A DNA stretch of 64,000 nucleotides from Endocalyx cinctus (GCA_001600455.1 BCKC01000001.1:806001-870000); one strand, 5' to 3'. Positions 10,936 to 22,139 are shown, counted from the first letter of the stretch. A program made the numbers and translations. Notes: a model not told the origin generated them from the letters alone.

Positions 10936-11715
10936 TAGATTAAAATGGTAATGGGAAAGGATTAAGGATGATGTAATGATAAATGAATTAAAAATATATA
11001 GTTAAATAATTTTTTTTGCCTTTGGTGAATTATTAAATAAAAAAATTAATTATCTTTAATAATAAATTCTGACTATTACCAGTTATAACCATATTATTAT
11101 TAATTTTAAAGTTTTTTATTAAAAAATATAGGAAAATTTTTAATAGGGCCAGGGGATTTTATTAATAATATACTAGCGAGGCGCGGGCGTGATAGCTAAC
11201 CGGAAGATATAATACCCGATTAGGGCTGGGGTAGGAAGAGGGGGATAGTGGTATAGGGGTAAATTATTAAAGTTACGGTAACGAGTTATAAATATTACTA
11301 AATTGTAATTTTTAGGATTATTTTTTATTACTTTATTTTTCCTTTTTTTCTTCTTTTTTTACTTTTTTTTTAAATTTTTTAAACTTTTTTTTTACCCCTT
11401 TTTAAATATTAAATATTATTAATACCGGATATATAGTATAGGATTAATGCGAGATTTATAATAATGGTAGTTAAATTAATTATTGCGGAGATAAAATCCT
11501 TAAGGAGGTTTAAGATTTTTGGGGGGAATAGGGGGGCCGCGAGGGGAGTGGACGACGGCGTAGGCGTAGTAGGGGCGAATATAAAAAGTTAAGGAGGTGT
11601 GGCGTTATTAGTAAATTATTTATCCTTAGGTAATAGTTATTTGGCGGTAATATTAGTTTTTTTTTAGGTTTAGATCGATTAAAGTAAAATTAATATATAA
11701 TAAATATAGTATGGG

Positions 11716-11869
11716 TGTTGATTATTAGTAGCTAGCTGGAGTATAAGCCACACCAGCCACATCACCAGCCACAGGCTGGTGTATGTGGCCAGTGCGGAGC
11801 TGGCCTGTACGCCAGCTCACTTACACTCGAAATAATTCTGACTAGCAGAATTATTTCACAACATCAACA
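11716..11869 (+). repeat. Non-decayed hairpin-rich insertion (solo-LTR or MITE-like) inside the transposon
   Basis: This 154-bp segment begins TGTTGAT and ends ATCAACA (7-bp perfect inverted ends, TG...CA like an LTR). It is clearly more GC-rich than the surrounding RIP-decayed DNA. It contains three hairpins: CACCAGCC/GGCTGGTG at 11763-11781, GAGCTGGC/GCCAGCTC at 11797-11818, and an 11-bp stem AAATAATTCTG/CAGAATTATTT at 11830-11856. No clear target duplication is visible. A late insertion after RIP, or a segment too short to be recognised by RIP, would both fit. Confidence 0.5.
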
Positions 11870-12734
11870 ACAATAATAACTTCATTTTTCAGAACAGTAA
11901 AATCTTACGATTTTAACCCAACAATGGGTAAAGGGTTTTAATTTATAAAGGGTAAATCCTTGTTTAGGGTTATAGTGGTAATTATAAGTATTTGGGTAAC
12001 GGTAATAATAGATAAAGGAATTTAAAATATGGTTAATAAGAGCGGCGTAAGTATTACGGGAATATTTATGTTTTTATAGATACGATTATTTTAAGTGTAA
12101 GGTTTATAGCGTATGTTATTGTTTAAAAGGATATTAGTATTATAAATATTATGTAAACGAGATGTTATATATTTGTTTGTGTTAAGTAGATAGCGTTAAT
12201 ATTTTTGGTAATATGTTATATGTAGTGGACGTAAGGTATAAGGTGAGGAGTAGTGGTGATATGTAGTTTAATACGTTTATATTTTATTAGTAGTGCGTTA
12301 GTTAGTTTATTTGCGGATAAGGGGAGCGTGGTATTAGTAGTTAAAATAATATTGGGAGATTTGGTAGGGGATGAAGACGTGGATATTTGTTGTGGTATTA
12401 ATATTATGCGGAAAGTGTGATAGAGTTTTAGGGGTAATATTTATGGTGGTATTATTATTATTATTATTGTTATTATTATCGGATTAATGTTATATACGAG
12501 GTTAGTAAATGTTAATATATTATAAATAATTGGGGTTTATATATAATAAAAATTTATTTAATATTATTATTATTATTGTAAAAAAAAGGGAATTATTAAA
12601 AATAAGAAAAATAAAAAATTATTTTATAAACGATAAATAAGTTTGATATTAATGTAATATAAATTTCGCGTTTATATATTATTGTTGGATAAATAATTAT
12701 AAAAAATTTAATTAAACGGAAGGTATAATTTATA

Positions 12735-13498
12735 TTCCTTTTTTATTAAAATTAAAAATTATATTGTAATTAGTATTATTATAGGAGTTATATAATAATT
12801 ATACGCGTAAAATATGCGCGATAGGGGCGATTAATGCCCTTAAATTTTTATTTTTTTTTGCTTTTTAATATTTCCTGGATAATATAATTTAATTAAGTAA
12901 AAGAGAATAGAGAGAATAAATATATTTAAATGCGTAAGGTTTTTATCTTATAATTATTATATTTACGCGGCGGCCGTATAAGTTTTATTTATAAAAAAAT
13001 ATAAATAAAAGATTATACCTTTATATAATTAATTATATAAGTAAATAGGCGAATAAAATAAATATAAATAAATAAATAAATAAAATAGGAAAATTTTTAA
13101 TATTATTATTAATTAAATCATATTTTTTTAAATTTAAAATAAATTTTTTAATTAATAAATAAAAAATTTAATTTTAAAAATATAAAAAAAGATTAAATTA
13201 ACTTTTAATAAAAATTTTATAATTATAATAATTATTAGGAAGGTTAAAAAATAGTTTAGGGGTAAGATAATATACGTTAATAAAACTAATAATAAGTAGG
13301 TATCTCGGGAGCGTATAAAAATTATTAAGAATATATTATTATTAAATATTAAGGTTAAAGATTATATTAAAGTTTGAAAATATTAAAAATAATAATATTA
13401 TAATATTTTTTTTTATATAAATAGCTTTATTTTTAGTTAATATGGTGGTTGGCCAAGTGGCGTATTATCAGGGTGGCGCGTTACCAGGGGGGGGGACT
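12735..13498 (-). repeat. Right inverted-repeat arm of the transposon
   Basis: This arm mirrors 10328-10935. Most differences from the left arm are C-to-T or G-to-A, as expected after RIP. The two arms are not identical in length because of small indels and added A/T tracts near 13090-13430. Confidence 0.65.
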
Positions 13499-13540
13499 TA
13501 TGGATTCCCTCCCAGATTTGGTTTAAACACCTCTTTCTTC

Positions 13541-14916
13541 TCAAACGTCATGTATGACATACGCTTGCGTCCTGGTGTCCGGATATTCAGTCAGAAAGGA
13601 TGGTGTGTGGCTTACGAGCTGTGACTCGCTTGCTCCAGAGTTTTTTGAATTGTAAGCGACATCATATCCGTGACCAACATATATTTCACTTTCTTGTGTA
13701 GATTTTGTCTGTGAACCCGATACGTTGTAGCTCAGCATAGACTTGAGAGAGGTCGTGAACGATGCCCACGACCAATCTTTGAACAGAATCTGGATTGAAG
13801 GGAGGCTAGTGGCAAGAACACTGACCCCACACTCCACGATGCCCCAATAAAGGTATTCGGTTATGACAACTATGGAAGTGTTAATTGAGATCACGCCATG
13901 CTCTTTCTTTTTTGGTTATACTTACGAGCACCGTCCTCGTCCGGATCAAATCCCACGGTCACGATTTTTACCACTATAATGAGTCTTGCTAGCGAAGCCG
14001 CCACTGTACTACGGAATGTCAGTTGAGGATATTCATATGGATCGTTCGGAATACATACACTGCACCAAGCAGGAACACTGCGCTGACGGCTATTTTTCGA
14101 CTGGTAGATAGGTTAAGTCTCCAAATCTGTTGACAATGTTAGTTTCAGCCACCGGATTTTAGAATATTATGCTTACTAATGGAACTGGAAAAGAGATGAT
14201 CAGGATGTCGAAAACGAAGTCCGTGACACATAAAGCAAGGGCCAGGTTCATGCTACCACGACAATAAGTCACGAGGTCCATAACGGAGCCCCAAATAGCA
14301 AAAAAAATTTAACCCGCAAAAGAAGAGAAAAGCGAAGAAGAAGGCGATTGACCAAGAGAACACGAGGGCAATCAAAACGTTCAGTGAAATACTAACGCCA
14401 CTTTTACTGTCCACGGAGAAGATTCGCTTGTAGAAGAATAAAAAGCTTCCTTTAATACATCCTAATGACAAGGGGAAGATGAGATTGAATGCCCACTCAA
14501 GCTATTTCTATTTAGCTAACTATATCACCCATGGTAGATTATTTAACACTTACTTGGCTATTTAGGCTGACTTGGTCCGTTTTGACTGTGAGTATGTTGC
14601 CATCGATGTTGTCAGGAAACTTAGTGGGATACCCCACTGATTCTTTCGATACGCCGTACAGTAGAGCAATCCCAACGCCTATTGTTAGTAGCTATCGAGG
14701 AGAGTCAGGATTCTAATCAACAGAACTACTCCACAGCGGGGTAGAAATACTGACCGTGGCGGGAATAATGAGCCAGTCATCGGCTTTCAGTGGCTGCTTT
14801 TGCTTTATCCGAGCCTTTATTCTCAAGGTAATGACAACGATATCGAGCAAGGGGAATAGGACAGCTGCTGCTATCAAATGCTCTGGCTTCTGATAGTATT
14901 TTTGTTGCCCCGTCAT
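13541..14916 (-). pseudogene. SAT4-like (fungal rhodopsin-domain) membrane protein with one frameshift
   Basis: Spliced exons follow the SAT4 family throughout. The N-terminus is MTGQQKYYQKPEHL with KADDWLIIPAT (the family's ADDW motif after TM1). It continues with GVGIALLYGVSKESVGYPT, LEWAFNLIFPLSLGCIK, SFLFFYKRIFSV, an IAFFFAFLFFCGLNF helix, then WGSVMDLVTYCRGSMN, LALALCVTDFVFDILIISFP, RKIAVSAVFLLGAV, AASLARLIIVVKIV and ECGVSVLATSLPSIQ. Introns have normal ends. One interruption exists: a run of eight T on the coding strand (near 14302-14309) shifts the frame between CGLNFF and AIWGS, and seven T would restore continuity. It is therefore a recent pseudogene or an assembly error in a homopolymer. 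The 3' end lies only 43 bases from the transposon. The ligand and role of this family are mostly unknown. Confidence 0.65.
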
Positions 14917-16023
14917 TTTGATTTACGTTCGCAAATGTAGATAAGTCTGGAGAAAATTAAGCTTGAAAGAAACAAGGTTGCCCTATTCTGGACAAAATTT
15001 TGAATCAAAATATAGAATGACGATTCTAGAGATTTTCGTTCCGAAATGGATGATGAGCTGAGGCCTGTCTAAGATATCTCCCGTCTTTATTGGAGTTTTG
15101 ATAGTATTGATGTATTTACGATTTGTAGAATACTTACAGACACTTCAAAAGCTTTGGAGCTAGGAGGTCGGTGGCAATACTCATTAAAAACTATAATTAA
15201 CTACAAGGCTCCATGGATGCCTAGCAATATTTACAACTTTATTTAATGTAACCTTAGATATGACGTTCATGTAATCCCTCTCGCAATAGAATGGAATTTC
15301 GGTTGCAGTAAGGCAGCTTTACAAACTCTGCAGCCAACATTACCGGTACTTTCGCAGTAACTTTATGGTGAAGGTATCAATTATGTATACAAAAATAGAA
15401 CTCGGTAACTAGTTGAGATAGGTGGTAGCACCATGAATTTCATAGGGCCGAATACAGGTAACTAAGCGCCCGGCCTTGTACTCACGGAAATTGTGGCGGT
15501 TCCTTCAGTGTCACAATACCATTGGGAGCCGTGGTTATAAGATCAACTACTCCTTATCAAGTTCTAATAGGTCTCCTTTTGTAGTGATCCGAACTTACAT
15601 GGGGTTAGATTTATGCTGGGCTGAGGTGATTCATCTCCAGGTATATTAGCTTGCCAAGGATGGGGGCACATTAAGAGATCTGGTGAATATATGTGTCGAT
15701 CGATGGAAAAATTACGAATTAGAAACTGCTGTTACTCGTAGGATTTTGGGGTGCATATAGCCTATATAGATAGATAGGCTGTTGGTTAAGGCTGCATAGT
15801 CACGTAAATAAGCTAATGCAACACCTTGTACAAGGCACCAACAACGGACCAGGTAAACCATGGCATCACAATTATTCAAACAAGGACTTAGACTAGAACC
15901 AATACAACATTATTACATTTCCCCACTTTTGATCTCTCAGTACCACACCATTCCTCATGCATCTTATACACAACATAAGGCATCCTAACACAAATGGTAA
16001 GAAACTAAAAGAAAATATGCTAT
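14917..16023. other. Intergenic, no gene recognised
   Basis: No conserved frame was found. A small palindrome-like CTATATAGATAGATAG tract occurs near 15761. Confidence 0.5.
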
Positions 16024-17086
16024 TCAAGACGCCGAGTGCACTGGAGTGCTTGCGGATTCTACAGGTAGTCGTAGCTTTGGGTCGGTCGAAACCATCCTTG
16101 ACAAGCTCCAATTCTCAATACTGTCCCACTTTACACAGATTGACTTCGAGTTTGACTGTGTGGCAGGCTTTGTTTCTTTAGGATCATTCCATACAAAAGA
16201 GTAGACGCTAGGATTTCCGTAACACATTATTGTCAGACGTAGGCTTTCGAGGCAATGATCTATAGACAATTAGTTTTTTCTTCGGGTTCTAGGATCAGCC
16301 AAGAGCTGAATAGTTCCTTGGGGCATACCTAGATGTCCATGAAGATAATTTTCTTCATCTTCTATAAGACTTGGGTAGTAGTGAGATTTGTAAAGATAGA
16401 ATCGAAGTTGGCGCTAGATTGTACTGAATCAGTCTTATGTATCGCGCGGCGCATTATAAAGGTAGATAAGGCGAAAGGTCTAAAAATAATAGTGATTGAA
16501 CATACCAGACAATGAAGCTCATGGTAAACTCCAATGGCTGCTAAGAAACCCCCCTCTAACAGCTGGGCCGCGTTTTCTACCGATTCGCCTGCGCGGTGTA
16601 AGTCCTCAAGACTTGCATTGAAGTAAGCAGCTGCCGTCAAATGTTAGTTTGTTAATCCAGAGACTAGTCAGTCTGATAACTTACGCTTGACCAAGTCTTC
16701 CCATGCTCTGTCCTGCTCGACCGATGGGGGCCCCGAGTATTGGCTATATTCATCATGGTTTGTTGCGTGCTGGCCATTAATTTCATATTCCATAAACTCA
16801 TGGACAGGAGCTAATAAAATCGTTAGTTATCTATCACGAAAATAGTGTCTGCTGACTTACACCAAGTTTGACCCTTTATGCGTCCTGAGTTGACACTAAT
16901 ATATATATAGATGACGCACAGTATTAGTATGAAGTGTACGAGAAGCATATACGCTCGCCTGAAGAGGATAAGCTTTCTGTGGATCTTGGGTCGAGATATG
17001 AGAGAAGTCGGTAGCAACTGCTGAGACTCCTCGTCATCAAGTAATTCACCGTTAACTGTAGTTTTGGTATCCATTTCAAGATCCAT
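16024..17086 (-). CDS. UstYa-family (DUF3328) protein
   Basis: Five exons (17086-16861, 16810-16685, 16630-16506, 16413-16329, 16259-16024) join in frame to 265 residues. The layout is that of UstYa-like oxidative enzymes: an acidic cytosolic tail, one membrane helix (about 46-64, AYMLLVHFILILCVIYIYI), then the luminal domain with PVHEFMEYE, YSGPPSVEQDRAWEDL and the two diagnostic HxxHC motifs, H154-E-L-H-C158 and H186-L-D-H-C190. Founding members UstYa/UstYb form side-chain cross-links in ustiloxin-type fungal RiPPs. Others halogenate, hydroxylate or cyclise non-ribosomal products. No cupredoxin or P450 is present. All motifs and splice sites are intact. A short gene for a secreted peptide starts 685 bp away on the other strand, with an FAD monooxygenase next to it. 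Confidence 0.85.
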
Positions 17087-17770
17087 ATTTGTTGCTGGGT
17101 AAGTTGTTGAGAATTATAGCTCTCAGATTATAAGTGTGGTCATGTATAGATTTAGGAAGAGGATATGGTAAGATAAAAAATAACGATTCTGACGACATAT
17201 AGTTGGGCAACTTGGAAATTTGAATACTTGAGTGATTTTAATTGCAAAAATTACAAGTTCTTACCTATAATTACTTTACAACCAATAATTTCCATAAATA
17301 TGTTACCCTCTATGTTCACCGAAAGATCCATGCATATCAGGATCCATATGCAGAGGATGTTAGTATAACGTTGAATCCTAGATGTTCATCATACCCCGCC
17401 CCTATATATAGTAGTCGGCCTAATGTTGTTTGACCTAATGATTGGTAAATCAGTGAGCGGTAGGATCTTTTTGTATGCACCAGTGTAGCCGCGCTGATCG
17501 ATAAGTCCCATATACTTCACTCTATAGTTCGTGCAGATTGCTTGTTGTGATGATGATCGATGAGAACGGCACAAATCAGACCGACTATAGATCTTGAGAT
17601 AAGTTGCTACCATCCGAGTCAAATATAAATATGACCCATGATTCCACCCATACGAAATAATTAGTGAACATGATACTATCAACCCGATCAAATCTACTAG
17701 TTTTCAAATCGAACTCTTCTCATTGTCCTTCTCCCCGAACCACCAGTCCACTGTATACAAATACTTCGAG
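17087..17770. other. Divergent promoter region between UstYa-like gene and peptide gene
   Basis: No convincing coding frame is present. The interval separates two genes that point away from each other and could carry shared control sites. No binding motif was recognised. Confidence 0.45.
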
Positions 17771-18010
17771 ATGTATTTCTCAGAAGTCTCGTTTTTGGTT
17801 CTCATCATGGCGTCCTACTCAGTTTGGGCGTTGCCTCAAGGTAAATATATTTCGTCCTTATTTTGATCAGAGACCTCATTAATCATTCATTTAGCTACGC
17901 AAACAAAAGAGGCATCGACAGAGCCAACCACCGAAGCCTGCCGCACCGCCGGGACAAATTTCAACGCTCCACAGCCTGACGGCGTGAATGGTGTACTATG
18001 TGTATTCTAG
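17771..18010 (+). CDS. Small secreted two-cysteine peptide, 61 residues
   Basis: Two exons (17771-17840, 17895-18010) around a 54-nt intron (GTAAAT...TTTAG) give a 61-residue product. It starts MYFSEVSFLVLIMASYSVWA, a good signal peptide, with likely cleavage near ALP or WA. The mature part is about 40 residues, rich in Thr, Glu, Gln and Asn, with two cysteines (EACRTAG and VLCVF at the very end). I do not recognise it. Its size, signal peptide and position opposite a UstYa-family gene make a RiPP precursor or a small secreted effector-like protein possible. Against a typical dikaritin precursor, it has no repeated core, no Tyr in the mature part and no KR/KK processing sites. There is no homologue from memory, so coding status rests on the signal peptide and clean splice sites. 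Confidence 0.45.
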
Positions 18011-18782
18011 GGATATGGATGTATCTAACAAATGATAATCATAAAGGATATGGGATATTGTGTGGATCAAAACATCCAATAAAGGCAGGGATTTGTACTC
18101 TCACCTACCATGAATTCTATATGCACCTCTTTTAATATATACCGAAGTCTTCCAAGTCGTATTAGCTAGTTATATGGAGACGATAAAATCCTTTAAAAAA
18201 TCCTGTTGTCAACAGCAAAATAAATTGATAATAAATTGGTTACATGTTGGGGTGGTGTAAAGGCGAAATCCATAAAGTGTTTTCATTCGCTCAACGAATT
18301 AAACATGCTGGGATAATAAATGGCTTCATATATATTAATTATGAGTGTTGGTAGTTGTTGCATATACCATGCATTAATTGTCTAACGAGCCCTGGCTTTT
18401 TTGTAACGAAAAGAGGCATCCATGCAGTACATTGCAATTCTGTTGCCTGCGGAGCCAGTTGAATGCGACGTCGGTGGTATGGGTAACATCTTGGCGTATG
18501 GTATATTATGACGTTAGAGCTCAGCCCGTCCATTAATATGGAAGGTGGGGTCGACGGAGGTGTTATTGGACGATAAGAAGTCAACTTAACATAATACGCG
18601 CCATATGATGTTTTGTTACTCGTAGCACAGCCTACATGAACTCCCGGTATCACTCCAGAGCTATCACAATACTACTAAAAATATCTAGACGCCATTAATT
18701 TATAAGACTCAAATACTAATCGAGGCTTTTCTTCTTCGTCTCTCCTTCCTATCTTCAGCATAGCATATTCAATTGATTGATT
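18011..18782. other. Intergenic, no gene accepted
   Basis: A 104-codon antisense frame at 18653-18339 lacks recognisable motifs and is not called. The 3' part should hold the promoter of the FAD monooxygenase. Confidence 0.45.
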
Positions 18783-20200
18783 ATGGCTCAGTCTCGTTTT
18801 CGATTAGCTATTATTGGTGGCGGGCTTGCTGGGGCAACCTTGGCAAATGCTCTTGTCCAGATCCCGCATTTGGAAATTGAAGTTTTCGAGTCTGCAGCCG
18901 AGTTCTCGGAGCGCGGAGCCGCAGTTATACTGACGGCTGTCGCTCAGAAAAGTCTGCAGCGTGCTACTTCATCAGCCAACGAAATTCTCACCAAGGCCGG
19001 AGCTGTTTCCATGAACTCGACCCGACTAGCTTTAGTGAGTATAACGCAATTAAGCACCAAACAGGCAGACTGATACAATACTGATAATAATTTCTAGGGT
19101 TCCGGCGCAGAAGCGGGTAGCATCATATTTGATATGGGCGATACTGGTGATCCAGGACTGGTGATCCACCGCGCATCACTCTTGCGTGAGCTTTTAGCTC
19201 CGTTGCCGACCAAAATTCTTCACACAAACAAGAAGCTTTTATCTCTTACTCCAAATAAAGATGGCGTGCTGCTTAAGTTTGAGGACGGTGCCTCTAATCA
19301 ATTCGATGCTGTTATTGGTGCTGACGGTATCTTCGGCAACGTTCGCAAACACGTCATTGGTGAGGGTGCGGCCGAAAAATACGCTGCTTCTCCTGCTGGC
19401 TTTTGGGATAGTAGGAATTTAGTGCCGTATGAGAAGGCCAAGAAAACACTTGGAGAGCAGTACTTCGAACTTGATCGACAAGTTGGGTGGTTGGGCGACG
19501 GAGCATTCATTATGCATGATATTTTGGAGGACCGGACAATGGTCCAATGCGTCATATCGGCTGTCGACGATAATACCTCTAAGAATAACAGGAAACGTCC
19601 ACTCAACAGGGAGATCCTGATGAATACGTTGGAAAGCTGGCTTGACGGACCGGTAGCCAAAGGCATGATTGACGTATGTACTCTTTCCGGATAAAGCTGC
19701 AAACCATAATTATTATTTATTAAGGAAGGGCGGTAATTTTGAAAATGTCTCTAACAACATTATAGCTTATCTTAGACCAGCCAAACCCCCAAGGCTATTC
19801 CCAGTGGGAACATAAAGCAACACCTTCCTATAATAAGGGGCGTATATGCCTCGTCGGAGACGCAGCACACGCAACATCACCATGGCAAGGGTCTGGTGCC
19901 TCTATGGCTATCGAAGATGCCATGGTTTTAGGTTGTCTGTTCCGTAATATTTCATCATCAAATGAAATAGATGCGGCGTTTGAGGCGTTCGACTCCGTGA
20001 GGCGAGCTAGGTGTGAACGTATTATTCATTCCAGTAGGGAAACCGGGCAAATCTTTTGCGGCCAGGATGACGCAGTGGGTTTGAACCTGGAAAATCTTAG
20101 GGGGGCGCTGTCCTCAAAATGGGATTTTATACAGCTAGATCATGAAGTTCACGAGAAGCAAGCACTCGGCAAACTGAACGAGATACTGAGACGGCGCTGA
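18783..20200 (+). CDS. FAD-dependent aromatic-type monooxygenase (salicylate hydroxylase-like)
   Basis: Three exons (18783-19034, 19098-19673, 19766-20200) encode 420 residues of the class A flavoprotein hydroxylases, which use NAD(P)H and O2 to hydroxylate aromatic or enol substrates. The dinucleotide-binding GGGLAG is at 12-17 with a Glu (VFESAAE) about 20 residues later. The DG motif GADGIFGNVR starts at 158 and the FAD-ribityl GD motif GDAAHATSP at 307. Length and order match 6-hydroxynicotinate/salicylate-hydroxylase-like fungal enzymes, including those of many biosynthetic clusters. Introns have normal ends. The ATG at 18783 follows an alternative TTG two codons upstream and gives the usual short lead-in. 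The gene is intact and lies beside the peptide gene on the same strand. The substrate is unknown. Confidence 0.88.
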
Positions 20201-21024
20201 CCGATCTACGTTTGCGACCGTTTATAACTGTAGAACAGCGGGACACGCCACAAAGGGTTAATATCTATAAGTTCGAATTTCTGTATTGACGCCCTAATAA
20301 AGTCCAAGTCTTAAAATGATATGGCCCTCTCGTTGAATAACGATGACATTTTCGCGTTTCCGTAGACAAGTCAAGTATAATAGCAGATGGTTATACAACG
20401 TTAATCTGGTGCCCTCACAATTTGTTTCCGGATTGGAACCTGAGTAATTTAAATACTGCTTTAGGGTAGGGCTGTCACGGCATGGCACAGTGCATGGTGG
20501 TATACATACTTTGAATGGGACTGTACTCCAGGTAGGGCCGGCTGAATGTTGGTGGCACCTGGAATACAATGGTATTTGTATCTTTTTAGAATACCTTAAT
20601 CACTTAGTACTTTCCTTTCTTCTTTAACTTTAGGATCTTCGATAAATATACTGATTGCTTCGAGCATTTGCCTTGATATATCGTATGTGCCATCACAGAT
20701 ATTGCAATAAAGCTGAACCTCACATAACGTAAGCAATTGACGCCTCGTCACTGTATGATGTAAACCTAAATTCAAAGGTTGCTGAAAGAAGGACACCCGG
20801 AGTGTGGGTATAAGCCAGGCAAGGAGGCCTTGTCTTGGTAATCATTTCTTGGCTTGGAGTGCTACACAACACTCATGTTTTTCTCAGGCATTTGAAATCC
20901 CCCGTTCTCGTTCCTTAATAATTTCCAGTTACTTTCCTTTATGAATTTCAAGCACATGCTTTGATAGACTAAATTTGGAGCCACGAAGCCGCATGAACTT
21001 TTTGCTAATCAGCCAACAAATACC
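20201..21024. other. Intergenic, no gene accepted
   Basis: A 66-codon antisense frame (20796-20596) has protein-like composition but no family could be assigned and no upstream exon was found. Nothing else is supported. Confidence 0.4.
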
Positions 21025-22139
21025 ATGGCATCGGAGAAGTTGTTTCAAGATATCCCACCATTTCCAAATGTATTCCCGATCGCTGCTATGTCCAAGATCT
21101 CCCTCGCCAAATTGCGCGAGGGGAATGGGAATAACGAGGCCGCAAGTTCCCTCCTTAACTCGCCCAAGGAACTAGGATTCTTCTTGCTTGACCTACGCGA
21201 TGATGCTATGGGCCGAGAAGTAATCCAAGAGATCGACTTACTCTTCCATCTGGGAAAAGAACTATTATGCCTTCCACAAGACGTAAAGAGGAAGTTCCTG
21301 CACAATGCCCCGAAGAGTTTTCTCGGGTTAGTTGCTTGCATTCGTTATTTTTACTGTTTAAATTGCCTAATCTAAGTAATAGCTATAAGCCACAGGGTGG
21401 CAGCAAGATCGAAACGATGGAACCTGACCGCTTCGAGTGGTGGAATATTGGTCAGGACGATTTAATGGGTAATGCACCACTCCAACCCCTGCCGCCAGTT
21501 ATAGAATCAGAAATACAGCTTGTTAAGTCATTCCTTAAGCACGGTCAGAACATAATCGCGACTATCTGTCGTACCTTAGAGACCCAGCTCAAACTTCCAC
21601 TCGATTCTTTCACGTCGTTGCAAGACCCGAACAAGCCCTCTGGTACCGTTATCCGCATCATCAAGGCTTTCGCTTGTCCTTCAGAAACAGATTTACGCAC
21701 GAGCATGGTTCATCATACCGACTTCGGTACAATTACCCTCCTCGCCAATATATTAGGTGGACTGCAAATTTTAGCCCCGGGAAAGTCGCCTCTAGAGTCT
21801 ACCAACGATGACTGGATTTGGGTTCGCCCAGAACCTGGTTACCTGATTGTCAACCTCGGTGACACCATGGTGCAATGGACAGGTGGGATCCTCCGGAGCA
21901 GTGTACACCGCATCCGATACCCGCCAGGAAACTAGCGATATCTCGACCGGTATAGTCTGGCCATACTCGCTCGACCGGAACGCGAGGCGAGCATGAGACG
22001 ACTGATCGAGAGTTAGGACGGTTTCGATGGCGAAGACAGCAACCTTACGGCCTGGGAATGGGAGGTGAAGAAGAATCAGGCACTCATGAGAGGAGATAAC
22101 ACTGTAAAGCATACCGGAGGAAAGTCTACGAAGGCCTGA
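21025..22139 (+). pseudogene. 2OG-Fe(II) dioxygenase (isopenicillin N synthase-like) with two in-frame TAG codons
   Basis: Exon 1 (21025-21326) and exon 2 (from 21383; intron GTTAGT...TAATAG) follow the DIOX/IPNS-like family: an N-terminal substrate-loop domain with SPKELGFFLLD, GYKPQGGSK and WWNIGQDD, then the double-stranded beta-helix core with iron ligands His212 and Asp214 (HHTDFGTITLL) and His276 (SSVHRIRYPPG). A TAG at 21933-21935 ends the frame just before the 2OG-binding RxS motif (DRYS). Translation then continues in the same frame with LARPERE and MRRLI, a second TAG at 22014-22016, and TAWEWEVKK to a TGA at 22137. Both stops are explained by CAG-to-TAG (CpA-to-TpA). The expressed product would lack the cosubstrate-anchoring arginine and is probably inactive. 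Confidence 0.8.

Larger units (their letters stand above)
10328..13498. mobile_element. RIP-decayed DNA transposon with long inverted repeats (TA target, pogo/Tc1-mariner-like)
   Basis: The two tips are identical inverted copies for about 29 bases. The left begins AGTCCCCCCCCCTGGTAACG at 10328 and the right ends with its complement at 13498. Each is flanked by TA (10326-10327, 13499-13500), the target duplication expected of Tc1/mariner-pogo-type elements. The interior is strongly AT-rich, with long runs of A and T and no intact transposase frame. This fits repeat-induced point mutation, which converts C to T. The 3171-bp size is compatible with a dead autonomous or large non-autonomous element. 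The superfamily call rests on the TA duplication and the AGTC tip only. Confidence 0.8.

Noticed and set aside
17771..18010. Classic dikaritin precursor with repeated core peptides
   Set aside because: The peptide has no internal repeats, no dibasic sites and no aromatic cross-link residue such as Tyr in the mature part.
18339..18653. 104-codon antisense frame
   Set aside because: No motif, signal peptide or splice partner was found. Composition is plausible but not sufficient.
20596..20796. 66-codon antisense frame with protein-like composition
   Set aside because: No family was recognised and no upstream exon could be joined.
2233..22139. Tropolone-type meroterpenoid cluster (propeller, FAD monooxygenase, 2OG dioxygenase)
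   Set aside because: The gene types recall such clusters, but there is no polyketide synthase, P450 or terpene cyclase, and the genes are spread over 20 kb among unrelated ones.
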